The notes under the pieces are model-generated. The model was not told where the DNA came from. It saw nothing but the letters and a program-made list of their open reading frames with translations, and made no database searches. Both the position numbers and the translations under genes were made by a program. Shown here piece after piece: positions 45,419 through 54,195 of a stretch of DNA of 64,000 nt. The stretch covers positions 15,326-79,325 of the forward strand of contig CAYXXU010000006.1 in NCBI GenBank assembly GCA_964469155.1. Reading direction: 5' to 3'. Each line of letters starts with the position of its first letter. Position 1 is the stretch's first letter. This DNA is from CAIWKO01 sp964469155 (lineage in GTDB: Bacteria; Bacteroidota; Bacteroidia; Bacteroidales; CAIWKO01).

Positions 45419-45817
45419 ATGAACAGAGTTTTCGAAGGACTGTCTCCCGATGTATTTTCTGAACGATATTCCAACGCCGACGAATGTTATCGCTTTCTTG
45501 AAAATGGCAAATGGGGTAACGGATTTGTGTGTCGTAAATGCGGCCACACCAACTATTGCGCCGGCAAAAAACCTTTTTCCAGAAGATGCACACGCTGCAA
45601 AGCCGAAGAATCCGTAACAGCCAACACCGTTTTTCATGGCAGCCGTCTGCCCATAACCGATTCGTTTCGCATTTTGTTCTCAATTTGCTGCAATCCGCAG
45701 ATTTCCGCTTATAAGATCTCAAAGGATGAATGCATACGTAAGATGACCTGCTGGAAGCTTCGAAAGAAAATTGTCACCTGGATGGAAGAAAAAGGAAGTA
45801 TAATCGATAAACCCTAA
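45419..45817 (+). CDS. Orphan IS1595-type transposase zinc-ribbon protein
   Basis: A 132-residue protein equal to the N-terminal part of IS1595/ISXO2 transposases. It has a zinc ribbon with CRKCG and CTRCK Cys pairs (about residues 38-63) and a helix-turn-helix region (PQISAYKISKDECIRKMTCWKLRKKI). The DDE/DDD catalytic domain is absent. No transposase remnant or terminal repeats follow; instead the nitroreductase gene begins four bases after the stop. Clean ends and a good promoter argue for a domesticated DNA-binding protein rather than a decaying insertion sequence, but this is inference. Confidence 0.75.
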   Translation: MNRVFEGLSPDVFSERYSNADECYRFLENGKWGNGFVCRKCGHTNYCAGKKPFSRRCTRCKAEESVTANTVFHGSRLPITDSFRILFSICCNPQISAYKISKDECIRKMTCWKLRKKIVTWMEEKGSIIDKP

Positions 45818-45821
45818 AAAA

Positions 45822-46364
45822 ATGGAAACTAATAAAATGATCTTGCAGCGATACAGTCCTATCGCTTTCAGTGATAAAGATATTTCAGATGCCGATCTTC
45901 AGATATCTCTGGAAGCCGCACGATGGGCGCCTTCGGCATTTAATGAACAACCCTGGAGGTTTTTACTGGCCCCGAAAAGAAATCCTGATGTTTACGGAAA
46001 GCTATTCGAATGTATGTTCGATGGCAACAAACTGTGGGCTACCTCAGCCCCTGTTTTGATGCTGGTATGTGCCAAACGAAATTTCACCCACAACGGCAAA
46101 CCCAATAACTATCACCAGTTCGATACCGGCATGGCAGTGCAAAATTTCATTCTTTCTGCACTGGAATACGGAGTTTATGTGCATCAGATGGCCGGATTTG
46201 ACCATGAAATGGCAGCCCGAAACTTTGAAATATCTGAGGAGTATTCAATAATATCTATTGCGGCCATAGGATACCCCGGCAATATCACACAATTGCCTGA
46301 AGAACTTCAGCAAAAGGCAAACCGCCCCAGGATGAGGAAAACACTAAAAGAGATAGTATTCTGA
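45822..46364 (+). CDS. Nitroreductase family protein
   Basis: A 180-residue FMN-dependent oxidoreductase. The RYSPIAFSDKDI start, the ARWAPSAFNEQPWRFLL segment and the late AIGYPG are typical of the family. It reduces nitro compounds or quinone-like substrates with NAD(P)H; the natural substrate is unknown. It is four bases after the zinc-ribbon gene, so the two are almost surely one operon, which suggests the zinc-ribbon protein may control it. Confidence 0.9.
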   Translation: METNKMILQRYSPIAFSDKDISDADLQISLEAARWAPSAFNEQPWRFLLAPKRNPDVYGKLFECMFDGNKLWATSAPVLMLVCAKRNFTHNGKPNNYHQFDTGMAVQNFILSALEYGVYVHQMAGFDHEMAARNFEISEEYSIISIAAIGYPGNITQLPEELQQKANRPRMRKTLKEIVF

Positions 46365-46440
46365 TGATAAATTCTTGAATTGCTAAATTGTTACATGGTT
46401 TCATTGTTCTATTGTTGGAAGGATAAATCACCTGATGCCC

Positions 46441-46590
46441 ACCAATGACCACTTTTGACCATCAATGACTATTAATGACCACTAATGACAATCAATGACA
46501 ATCAATGACAATTAATGACCATCAATGACTACTAATGACTGCTAATGACTATCAATGACTATTAATGACAATCAATGACTATTAATGACC
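46441..46590 (+). repeat. Array H: fifteen 10-bp AATGAC repeats
   Basis: Fifteen units of exactly 10 bases, consensus ATCAATGACT, run without an indel in the gap between convergent genes. The same unit recurs at 51691-51760, and inverted near 54012-54050. Around it are TTGCTAAATTGTTACATGG-type and GCCTAAAAG-type low-complexity stretches. Confidence 0.92.
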
Positions 46591-46619
46591 TTCCTCCTAA
46601 AAGCCTAAAAGTCTTCAGC

Positions 46620-48158
46620 CTAATAGCCTAAATAAAGTTTCTTAAAAGCCTTCCCCAGAAAGTTGATGATATCGTTTGCCGTAAGGGCTTCAAACCCCAA
46701 TTGCTTGGCAGCGATATCTCCTGCCAGTCCGTGAACACATACTCCCAGCACACAGGCCTCAAAGGATGTGTACTTCTGAGCCAACAATCCCGTAATGATC
46801 CCTGTCAGCACATCGCCGCTTCCGGCAGTAGCCATACCCGGATTACCCGTAGAATTGAAATAGCAATCCCCTTCCGGAGTGCTGATGCAGGTATAAGCGC
46901 CTTTCAGCACCACGTAAACGTCGTATTTTTTCGAGAACTCAATTTGAAGTTGTTGTCTTTCGTTCTCATGGGCACTTTTCCCTGCCAGCCTTTCGAATTC
47001 TTTGGGATGTGGGGTGAAAATGGAATGTTTGGGTACAAACGACAACCATGTTTTGTTTTCGGCCAGTATATTAATGGCATCGGCATCAAACACCATGGGA
47101 TTACCCGAATTCTGAATAATCCGTTTCAATTCTTGCTGTGTCTTTTCTCCCATTCCAATCCCCGGCCCCACACCGATTACATTATAAGGAGAAATATCAA
47201 TGTCGCCTGAATCAAAATCTTCGTTGGTTGAAATATAATCAACACCCAAACCAACTTCACACATAATTTCTGGTGCGGCTATTTGCATGATCTCATAACC
47301 ACATTCAGGAATATATGCCGTCACCAATCCTGCACCTGACCTGATACAACTTCTGGCAGACAGAACGGCAGCTCCCATTTTTCCATACGATCCGCAAACC
47401 AGTAAAGCATGACCGTAAGTTCCCTTATGAGAAAAATTTCTGCGGGGTTTTAATATATCATGGCAATCTTCTGCCTCAACAAAGTAGTTATTTACTTTCA
47501 ACTCTCTGATAAAATCCCTGTTAAGTCCTATGGTTAGCACTTGCCATTTGCCCACATAAGGTTCATTTCCGGCAAATAAAAAAGATAGTTTGGGAAACTG
47601 AAAGGTTAAGGTTTGTTTGGCATGAACAATTTCACCTGTATTGGTCGAATTTTCATCCACAAAAAGCCCTGATGGAATATCAATAGCCAGAACTCTTGCT
47701 TTACTTTTATTGATTTGCCTTATAACATCCGCGGCAATTCCTTCCATAAATGGTTTCGATAACCCTGATCCGAAAATTGCGTCTATAATAATGTCATTGT
47801 CTTCAATTGTTGGAAAATCAGAATCTGAGTGTATATCAGCCAGTTTAACTTTCTTGATTTTCGCAAGTTTTTGATAATTGACATTGAAATCCTCCGAACA
47901 CTTTTCGCTAATCCTGACCACATAAGTTTCCACCTTAATATTCTTTTCGGCCATCATGCGTGCAATGGCCAGTCCATCCCCACCGTTGTTTCCGGTCCCG
48001 CAGAACATTTTAAAAGTGACACTGCGGCCATAGTTCAGTAATATCCAATGGAAACATTTACCTGCGGCACGCTCCATCAGGTCGATGGATGCGATGGGTT
48101 CATGCTTTATGGTATAGGCATCCGCTTCTCTTATCTGACCAACGGCAGGTATTTTCAT
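46620..48158 (-). CDS. nnr: Bifunctional NAD(P)H-hydrate epimerase/dehydratase
   Basis: A 512-residue metabolite-repair enzyme. The N-terminal YjeF domain (about 1-210; GTGNNGGDG at 54-62) epimerises damaged NAD(P)HX. The C-terminal ribokinase-like domain (about 225-505; GSYGKMGAAVLSAR, PHPKEFERLAG and NPGMATAGSGDVLTGI) dehydrates it with ADP or ATP. Both halves are complete, so the protein should do the whole repair. Small membrane-protein genes follow upstream on the same strand. Confidence 0.94.
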   Translation of the reverse strand: MKIPAVGQIREADAYTIKHEPIASIDLMERAAGKCFHWILLNYGRSVTFKMFCGTGNNGGDGLAIARMMAEKNIKVETYVVRISEKCSEDFNVNYQKLAKIKKVKLADIHSDSDFPTIEDNDIIIDAIFGSGLSKPFMEGIAADVIRQINKSKARVLAIDIPSGLFVDENSTNTGEIVHAKQTLTFQFPKLSFLFAGNEPYVGKWQVLTIGLNRDFIRELKVNNYFVEAEDCHDILKPRRNFSHKGTYGHALLVCGSYGKMGAAVLSARSCIRSGAGLVTAYIPECGYEIMQIAAPEIMCEVGLGVDYISTNEDFDSGDIDISPYNVIGVGPGIGMGEKTQQELKRIIQNSGNPMVFDADAINILAENKTWLSFVPKHSIFTPHPKEFERLAGKSAHENERQQLQIEFSKKYDVYVVLKGAYTCISTPEGDCYFNSTGNPGMATAGSGDVLTGIITGLLAQKYTSFEACVLGVCVHGLAGDIAAKQLGFEALTANDIINFLGKAFKKLYLGY

Positions 48159-48169
48159 AAAGAAAGTTC

Positions 48170-48502
48170 TTAAAAATGGAATGAATGACTGGTGACAGCA
48201 AATAACACCACAAAGTACAAAATGTATATCAATGTGGTAACAATAGAAACAATCAGTCCGATAATACCACAGATCTTTGCAGCCCTCAGCATTTTGAGCG
48301 ATGATTCTTTATAATCCGGGGGATTTTCCTGGTAAATTTTCATAGCTTTCGAATGTAAGGCCAGAGCTACTATAGCGGCTATCCATCCGCCATAGCACAT
48401 CACAGCAATAGAAACAATTCCAAAAACCATTGCAGTAACCGAATGCGGTACCATCTTTTGCCTGAGGACCGTTTTTCTGAATTCATGAGTTTGTTCTTCC
48501 AT
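48170..48502 (-). CDS. CD225/DUF4190-like small membrane protein
   Basis: A 110-residue protein with two membrane segments (about 20-47 and 75-103) separated by a loop containing ALHSKAMKIYQENPPDY, the layout of CD225/dispanin-like bacterial proteins. Function is unknown. It ends 11 bases before the nnr start and begins 26 bases after the DUF2752 gene, so the three may be an operon. Confidence 0.7.
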   Translation of the reverse strand: MEEQTHEFRKTVLRQKMVPHSVTAMVFGIVSIAVMCYGGWIAAIVALALHSKAMKIYQENPPDYKESSLKMLRAAKICGIIGLIVSIVTTLIYILYFVVLFAVTSHSFHF

Positions 48503-48528
48503 GATCTTACGTTTTTAAATTTTGTGGA

Positions 48529-48837
48529 TCACCAAAGGTGCAAAGTTAGCTTATAAATATAATTAATGGTAATGAGGGCTGCATTTATTATAAAAGTTAT
48601 GGTCAGCACCCTGGTTCCATTCTTAAATTTGAAAATAAGGAACAATATCAGGTAACCCATCATGAACATCACAGGCAATAAGGGTGGCCAGGCCAGAAAG
48701 CTTCCCCAAAGATTGCCTTTCATCAGTTCGATAATGGCTCTTTGAGTGCCGCAACCCGGGCATTCTATACCCAGAAAACTTTTATACAGGCAGGGGAGTG
48801 TATGACCTTCCATCCAAAGGATTATTGTTTGCCACAT
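48529..48837 (-). CDS. DUF2752 membrane protein
   Basis: About 102 residues from the Met at 48837 (the frame is open to 48906). It has the family signature CPGCGTQRA followed by two membrane helices. DUF2752 proteins are of unknown function and, as I recall, often adjoin CD225-like genes in Bacteroidota, as here. Confidence 0.78.
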   Translation of the reverse strand: MWQTIILWMEGHTLPCLYKSFLGIECPGCGTQRAIIELMKGNLWGSFLAWPPLLPVMFMMGYLILFLIFKFKNGTRVLTITFIINAALITINYIYKLTLHLW

Positions 48838-48944
48838 ATTAAATCGTTGTTCAAAATTAATAAAATACCTGTTCGTAAATTTTTTCTCATTTCCGGCCCT
48901 GCACAATATTTAATGCCTAATTTCGTTTGCTTATAAAAAGGTCT

Positions 48945-49781
48945 ATGAAGAAATTACTGTTTCTTATCGTTTTGGTTACCGCATCTTTCTGCCTCAGCGC
49001 GCAGATCAAGGTTGCTGATAAAACCTATGTCGATGCTTTTTTGAAAAGCAAAACCTATATTGTTCTCGACGAAAATCCTTTTTCGGTTTTGAATTCTTTT
49101 CTAGACAGCAGCATGAAAGTGATGTGGAAGATCACTCCTTATGAAGTGATTACAGGCGAACAGTTCGAGCAAAAAATGGGCGATCCCAAGAGCTCATTTA
49201 TGTATGTTTCCCTTGCCCAATTCAGCAAAACAGAGTCTTTCGATTATCTGGTGCTAAATCTTTCTATGGGTGATGCCTCCAAAAACCTGAACGCCCTTCA
49301 CGACCTCTGTGTCATTCCCATGGCATACGAAGATGTGGATGAGGACAGTTACGAGTATAAATTTGCTGCTTTCATCAAATTCGCTCAGTATTTCATAAAA
49401 TACTCGGAACAGAATCCCGGGAAAGACATCAGACAGGTAGTGAAGGAAAATCAAACCGAACTGAAGAATTACGAACTGTGGCTGACGGCTGCCGATCTTG
49501 CCACTGATGCCAATACCATTACTAAGATCAGCAAAGTGTATCCTTATCCGGTGAAGATAGTAACTCAGGACGATATTCAGAAAGCCATCGATGAAAGCAA
49601 TCCCAAAGTGGCTTTCCTCCATAAGGTGGGCCCCGAAGAAACCGCTGGCGATGGCGCCCTCTGCCTGAAATTTATCCTTACGGCCCAAGAAGGGAAACCC
49701 TTGTACTTCGATTACCACAAGATCACCTCTTCAAAACCCGATGCTTTTTTGCTGGACGATTTTAAGAATATGGCCAAATAA
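48945..49781 (+). CDS. Hypothetical secreted protein
   Basis: A 278-residue exported protein from Met at 48945 (an ATG at 48927 is in frame but precedes the signal peptide). The signal peptide ends at about residue 19 (LSAQ). The mature part is rich in Asp, Lys and aromatic residues with no membrane segment or known motif; segments such as YIVLDENPFSVLN and PKVAFLHKVGPEE suggest an alpha/beta fold. I do not recognise the family. It is a single gene between the DUF2752 gene (divergent) and ettA. Confidence 0.75.
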   Translation: MKKLLFLIVLVTASFCLSAQIKVADKTYVDAFLKSKTYIVLDENPFSVLNSFLDSSMKVMWKITPYEVITGEQFEQKMGDPKSSFMYVSLAQFSKTESFDYLVLNLSMGDASKNLNALHDLCVIPMAYEDVDEDSYEYKFAAFIKFAQYFIKYSEQNPGKDIRQVVKENQTELKNYELWLTAADLATDANTITKISKVYPYPVKIVTQDDIQKAIDESNPKVAFLHKVGPEETAGDGALCLKFILTAQEGKPLYFDYHKITSSKPDAFLLDDFKNMAK

Positions 49782-49853
49782 TCCTTTCTCCTGCTGCTTT
49801 TTGTACTTTACCCGGGGCTTATCTTTGAATAAGTTGATGTTGCTATAATTGTG

Positions 49854-49861
49854 TATTTTTG
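49854..49861 (+). promoter_or_regulatory. Promoter -7 box (TATTTTTG) of ettA
   Basis: A perfect TAnnTTTG match 67 bases before the start at 49928; a second perfect match, TATCTTTG, lies at 49820-49827. A TTG at 49834-49836 is 17 bases from the nearer box. Confidence 0.5.
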
Positions 49862-49927
49862 CAAACCATAAATTATCAAATCTTAATGCTGAAATCTGAA
49901 ATCATAAATCTGAAATTTTAATCCACC

Positions 49928-51604
49928 ATGTCCGACGATAAAAAAATAATTTTCTCAATGGTGAACGTCAGCAAAACGTTCCCTCCCAATAAACAGGTTT
50001 TAAAAGACATCTACCTGTCATTTTATTATGGTGCCAAGATAGGTGTGATCGGTCTCAATGGTTCCGGTAAATCTACATTATTAAAGATCATTGCCGGCCT
50101 TGAAAAGTCTTTTAACGGCGAAGTGGTGTTTTCTCCCGGTTATTCAGTAGGTTTTCTGGAACAGGAACCCAAACTCGATAATTCCAAAACCGTGAAGGAG
50201 ATCGTTCAGGAAGGGGTACAGTCCATTGTCGATATGCTCAAAGAATATGAAGAAGTGAACAACAAATTTGCCGAACCCATGACCGATGATGAGATGACCA
50301 AACTCATCGACCGCCAGGGACAGCTTACCGAATTATTGGATCAGCACGAAGCCTGGGAACTCGATACCAAACTCGAACGCGCCCTCGATGCTCTGCGTTG
50401 CCCCGAGAGTGATACCATCATCGAAAACCTTTCGGGAGGCGAACGCCGCCGCGTGGCTTTGTGCCGTTTGTTGCTTTCCGAACCCGATATTCTCCTGCTC
50501 GATGAGCCTACCAACCACCTCGATGCCGAATCAGTGGAATGGCTGGAACATCACTTGCAGAATTACAAAGGAACCGTCATTGCTGTCACCCACGACAGGT
50601 ATTTCCTCGACAACGTGGCTGGTTGGATACTGGAACTAGATCGTGGCGAAGGCATTCCATGGAAAGGGAACTACACTTCCTGGCTCGAACAGAAAACCAA
50701 ACGTATGGCATCCGAAGAAAAGACCCAGAGCAAACGTGCCAAGACCCTCGAACGGGAGTTGGAATGGGTGCGCATGGCTCCTAAGGCCCGTCATGCCAAA
50801 GGCAAGGCAAGGTTAAAAGCTTACGAAAGCATGCTCAACGAAGATGTGAAGCAGAAGGACGAACGCCTCGAGATATTCATCCCCAACGGCCCCCGTTTGG
50901 GCGATGTGGTCATCGAAGCTCAGAATATTTCCAAAGCCTACGGCGATAAATTGTTGTTCGAAAACCTATCCTTCATGCTCCCTCCGGGAGGCATTGTGGG
51001 AGTTATTGGGCCTAACGGTGCCGGAAAGACCACCCTTTTCCGTCTAATGATGGGCCACGAAACTCCCGATACAGGCACTTTCAAGGTTGGCGAAACCGTC
51101 AAACTGGCCTACGTCGATCAGGCGCATGTGGACATCGATCCCGAAAAAAATGTCTGGGAAGTCATCACCGAAGGCAACGAAAACATCATTCTCGGCAACC
51201 GCACCATGAACTCCCGTGCCTATGTATCGCGCTTCAACTTCACCGGACCCGATCAGGGCAAGAAAGCCGGAGTGCTTTCCGGTGGGGAGCGCAACCGCCT
51301 CCATCTGGCGCTTACCCTGAAACAGGAAGCCAACGTGCTCCTGCTCGATGAGCCTACCAACGATATAGATGTTAACACCCTCCGCGCTCTCGAAGAAGGC
51401 CTCGAAGGCTTTGCCGGTTGCGCCGTGGTCATCTCCCATGATCGCTGGTTCCTCGACCGTATCGCAACGCATATACTGGCGTTCGAAGGCGAATCCGAAG
51501 TCTATTTCTTCGAAGGCTCCTACTCCGAATACGAAGAAAACAAAATGAAACGCCTCGGCGATGTCGGACCCAAAAGAATTCATTATAAAAAACTCAAAGG
51601 ATGA
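49928..51604 (+). CDS. ettA: Energy-dependent translational throttle protein EttA (ABC-F)
   Basis: A 558-residue ABC-F ATPase that binds the ribosomal E site and gates the first elongation steps according to ATP/ADP. Two ABC domains are visible: GLNGSGKST (42-50) with LSGGERRRVALC and LLLDEPTNHLD, and later GPNGAGKTT with LSGGERNRLHLA and LLLDEPTNDID. Between them lies the basic P-site tRNA-interaction arm (KTQSKRAKTLERELEWVRM.. in part). Length matches EttA (about 555). It is a single gene. Confidence 0.95.
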   Translation: MSDDKKIIFSMVNVSKTFPPNKQVLKDIYLSFYYGAKIGVIGLNGSGKSTLLKIIAGLEKSFNGEVVFSPGYSVGFLEQEPKLDNSKTVKEIVQEGVQSIVDMLKEYEEVNNKFAEPMTDDEMTKLIDRQGQLTELLDQHEAWELDTKLERALDALRCPESDTIIENLSGGERRRVALCRLLLSEPDILLLDEPTNHLDAESVEWLEHHLQNYKGTVIAVTHDRYFLDNVAGWILELDRGEGIPWKGNYTSWLEQKTKRMASEEKTQSKRAKTLERELEWVRMAPKARHAKGKARLKAYESMLNEDVKQKDERLEIFIPNGPRLGDVVIEAQNISKAYGDKLLFENLSFMLPPGGIVGVIGPNGAGKTTLFRLMMGHETPDTGTFKVGETVKLAYVDQAHVDIDPEKNVWEVITEGNENIILGNRTMNSRAYVSRFNFTGPDQGKKAGVLSGGERNRLHLALTLKQEANVLLLDEPTNDIDVNTLRALEEGLEGFAGCAVVISHDRWFLDRIATHILAFEGESEVYFFEGSYSEYEENKMKRLGDVGPKRIHYKKLKG

Positions 51605-51690
51605 GGAAGACGGAAGTCCGAAGACCGGAGAAGGAATTTGAAAATTATACAATTATACAATTTGAAAATTAATTAACCGGCTGCATGTAA

Positions 51691-51760
51691 TAATGACTAT
51701 TAATGACAACTAATGACCATAAATGACAATGAATGACAATGGATGACAATAAATGACCAT
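51691..51760 (+). repeat. Array I: seven 10-bp AATGAC repeats
   Basis: Seven 10-base units of the same family as array H (TAATGACTAT-like). An imperfect palindrome follows (TCCCGTACAT..ATGTCGGGA, about 51768-51790), then more decayed units. The 276-base gap also holds GCCTAAAAG units and no gene. Confidence 0.88.
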
Positions 51761-51880
51761 CAACCTGTCCCGTACATAAAATGTCGGGATGACCATTAAT
51801 GACGACCAATAACCATTTCCTAAAAGTCTAATAACCTAAAGCCTAAAAGCCTAAAGTCAAAACCCCTAAAAGCCTAACCC

Positions 51881-53044
51881 ATGTCAAAGATCCTTATAAT
51901 CGACGATGAACGCAGCATCCGCAGTACCCTGCGCGAGATATTGGAATACGAAAAATACCAGGTCGACGATGCCGCCGATGGTGCCGAAGGTCTGCAATGT
52001 GTCGACAAAGAAAAGTACGACGTCATTTTGTGCGACATCAAGATGCCCAAAATGGACGGTGTCGATGTCTTGAAAGCCATCATTCAGAAAACCGATACTC
52101 CTGTCGTCATGATATCCGGCCATGGAAACATCGAAACCGCTGTCGAATGTATCAAACTCGGCGCTTACGATTATATTGCCAAGCCCCTCGATCTCAACCG
52201 CCTTTTGATAACCCTGCGCAATGCCCTCGACAAATCCTCCCTCATCACCGAAACCAAGGCCCTCAAAAAGAAAGTCAGCAAAACCTGGGAAATGGTCGGC
52301 GAATCTCCGGCCATTCGCCGCATCAAGGATATGATCGAACGCGTGGCTCCCACCGATGCCCGTGTGCTCATCACCGGCGGCAACGGCACCGGCAAAGAAC
52401 TCGTCGCACGCTGGCTCCACGAAAAAAGCAACCGTTCCGCATTTCCTTTCATCGAAGTCAATTGTGCGGCCATCCCCTCCGAACTCATCGAAAGCCAGCT
52501 CTTCGGCCACGAAAAAGGGTCCTTCACTTCGGCCATCAAGCAGCGCAAAGGCGATTTCGAGCAAGCCGACGGCGGCACCATCTTTCTCGACGAAATCGGC
52601 GACATGTCTCTTTCAGCCCAGGCCAAGGTATTGCGTGCCCTGCAGGAAAACAAGATCACACGCGTTGGCGGAGAAAAAGACATACCCGTCAACGTGCGTG
52701 TGCTGGCTGCCACCAACAAAAACATTCCCGAAGAGATCGCCGCCCACAACTTCCGCGAAGACCTCTACCACCGTCTCAGCGTCATACTCATCGAGGTCCC
52801 CGCCCTCAGCGAGCGCACCGACGACATCCCCCTCCTGGTCGATCATTTCGTCCGCGAAATCTGCCAGAGTCAGGGCAGCCCCCTTATCCGCGTACAGCCC
52901 TCCGCCCTCGACGAACTTAAAAAGATACCCTGGACCGGCAACATCCGCGAACTCCGCAACGTCGTCGAGCGCCTCATCATCCTCTGCGACCGGGAAATCA
53001 CCGGTGAAGATGTCAAAATGTACGCCCACCCCTTACGTCGGTAG
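51881..53044 (+). CDS. NtrC-type response regulator with GSFTSA loop and no DNA-binding domain
   Basis: A 387-residue protein. The receiver domain (1-120) has the acidic pocket Asp8/Asp9, the phosphoacceptor Asp52 and Lys101. The AAA+ domain (about 137-370) has Walker A GGNGTGKE (166-173), Walker B TIFLDEIGD (233-241) and the FREDLYHRL arginine-finger region. The sigma-54 contact loop GAFTGA is replaced by GSFTSA (213-218). The protein ends 27 residues after VVERLIILCD, so the usual Fis-type helix-turn-helix is missing. It may act from solution, with another regulator, or without sigma-54. I have an impression that this form is conserved in Bacteroidota. The gene is GC-rich with many C-ending codons. 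No sensor kinase is adjacent. Confidence 0.88.
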   Translation: MSKILIIDDERSIRSTLREILEYEKYQVDDAADGAEGLQCVDKEKYDVILCDIKMPKMDGVDVLKAIIQKTDTPVVMISGHGNIETAVECIKLGAYDYIAKPLDLNRLLITLRNALDKSSLITETKALKKKVSKTWEMVGESPAIRRIKDMIERVAPTDARVLITGGNGTGKELVARWLHEKSNRSAFPFIEVNCAAIPSELIESQLFGHEKGSFTSAIKQRKGDFEQADGGTIFLDEIGDMSLSAQAKVLRALQENKITRVGGEKDIPVNVRVLAATNKNIPEEIAAHNFREDLYHRLSVILIEVPALSERTDDIPLLVDHFVREICQSQGSPLIRVQPSALDELKKIPWTGNIRELRNVVERLIILCDREITGEDVKMYAHPLRR

Positions 53045-53093
53045 ATACGAATCATTTACTATTCGTCATTCACTATAAACAATTCACTTATTT

Positions 53094-53231
53094 GGGCGCC
53101 CCCTCCTGCGTTGGGCCGGGCGTCCGCTACAAGTCCTCGTTCCGCTACGCTCCACTGTGGGCTTTCCGCTACCATCCCTGGCGCTGGGGGCAAACAGCCT
53201 GCCTCTTAATCAGAGGCACATCGCCCGTCAA
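53094..53231 (-). repeat. Dispersed element, copy 2 (about 140 bp)
   Basis: Inverted copy of 14278-14414 sharing GGCTGTTTGCCCCCAGCGCC, GGATGGTAG and GAGGACTTGTA blocks. It begins about 50 bases after the response-regulator stop. The 698-base gap 53045-53742 contains, in order, ATTCACT heptads, this element, array G, GTCGCCCC palindromes and CTTTGTG repeats, and no gene. Confidence 0.8.
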
Positions 53232-53356
53232 TCATCCTCAAATCCTGACAGGGTGACTATGAAAAGGCATGTGTGTAGGAAATCCACCCTGTCAATAACA
53301 CAAATGTCCCAATTGTTCCACTAAATTTCTTATAAAATTACATAACCGACCGCTAT

Positions 53357-53503
53357 GTTGCAAAATCCTTACGCCATGTTGCTAAATCCTTAAGCCATGT
53401 TGCAAAGACCGTACGCCAAGTTGCGGAGACCGTACGCCAAGTTGCTAAATCCGTGCGCCAAGTTGCAAAGATCGTGCGCCATGTTGCAACAACCGTGCGC
53501 AAG
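53357..53503 (+). repeat. Array G: seven 21-bp tandem repeats
   Basis: Seven 21-base units fill exactly 147 bases with core GTTGCAAAGACCGTACGCCA. A weaker unit may precede at about 53336. No spacers or indels are seen. Confidence 0.9.
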
Positions 53504-53547
53504 TTTCTAACTCCAAACTATCGGCATTCCGAACTCCAAACTTCTAT

Positions 53548-53640
53548 TTAATGTCGCCCCGCTGGGGCTTTTGGTTTGGGGTGGCCAATTAACCACGGGC
53601 GATGCCCGTGGCTACCAATATGTCGCCCCTCTGGGGCTGT
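53548..53640 (+). repeat. Palindromic GTCGCCCC..GGGGC elements
   Basis: Two copies of ATGTCGCCCCxCTGGGGCT (about 53550 and 53620) flank a hairpin, CCACGGGC..GCCCGTGG (about 53597-53614). Such palindromes are common between genes of environmental Bacteroidota and may be a REP-like family. Confidence 0.6.
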
Positions 53641-53742
53641 TAAACTTCAAACTTCATCATTCCTTGTTCGATAACTTGTCCGCACACGAAGTGTCGGAAT
53701 TCGATATTTCTTCAAATATCTTCTCAGTGCTCCTTTGTGTTC

Positions 53743-53961
53743 TTAGTGTCTTCGTGGTTTTTCTTCGGTCTTCCGGCTTCGGTCTTCCAACTTCCCAATC
53801 TTCTCCAATTCCTTATAAAACCCGCATTCGCCACAGTCGGAGGAGCAACCTCCGCAGATGTCATCTTTTTTGGGCTTGCGGCGGAAGCGTTTCACAATCA
53901 GATATAAGGCTGCTGCGAGGGCTGCAAAGAAAATAGCGAGTGTAATAATAAGTTGTGTCAT
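53743..53961 (-). CDS. FeoB-associated Cys-rich membrane protein
   Basis: A 72-residue protein with one N-terminal membrane helix (about 4-23), a basic stretch, and the Cys cluster CGGCSSDCGECGFY (about 37-50). It lies downstream of feoB on the same strand, the usual place for this family, and probably helps ferrous-iron uptake. The 234 bases between them hold AATGAC and other low-complexity repeats. Confidence 0.82.
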   Translation of the reverse strand: MTQLIITLAIFFAALAAALYLIVKRFRRKPKKDDICGGCSSDCGECGFYKELEKIGKLEDRSRKTEEKPRRH

Positions 53962-54011
53962 TTTTTTTAGGCTTGAGACTTTTTGGTGTTAGACTTTTAA
54001 GCTCTTAAATG

Positions 54012-54050
54012 TCAATAGTAGTCGTTGATAGTCATTTATTGTCATTAGTT
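54012..54050 (-). repeat. Inverted relative of the AATGAC repeat
   Basis: On the minus strand this reads ACTAATGACA, ATAAATGACT, ATCAACGACT, the same 10-base family as arrays H and I but more decayed. Confidence 0.6.
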
Positions 54051-54195
54051 GAACAGGGTTAACAATGTAACAATAAAACAATGTAACCATTCATTCTTCC
54101 CTTCTTCCTCTTTTATTTTCAAATTTTCAAATTGTATAATTTTCAAATTCCTTATTCGGTCTTCGGACTCCGGTCTTCCAACCTTTTTTCTTTAA

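Noticed and set aside
45419..46364. Insertion sequence containing the zinc-ribbon gene
   Set aside because: There is no catalytic domain and I see no terminal inverted repeats or target duplication.
51884..52920. Long open frames in other phases of the response-regulator gene
   Set aside because: They are caused by high GC and C-ending codons; the encoded proteins are low-complexity Arg/His- or Ser/Pro-rich.
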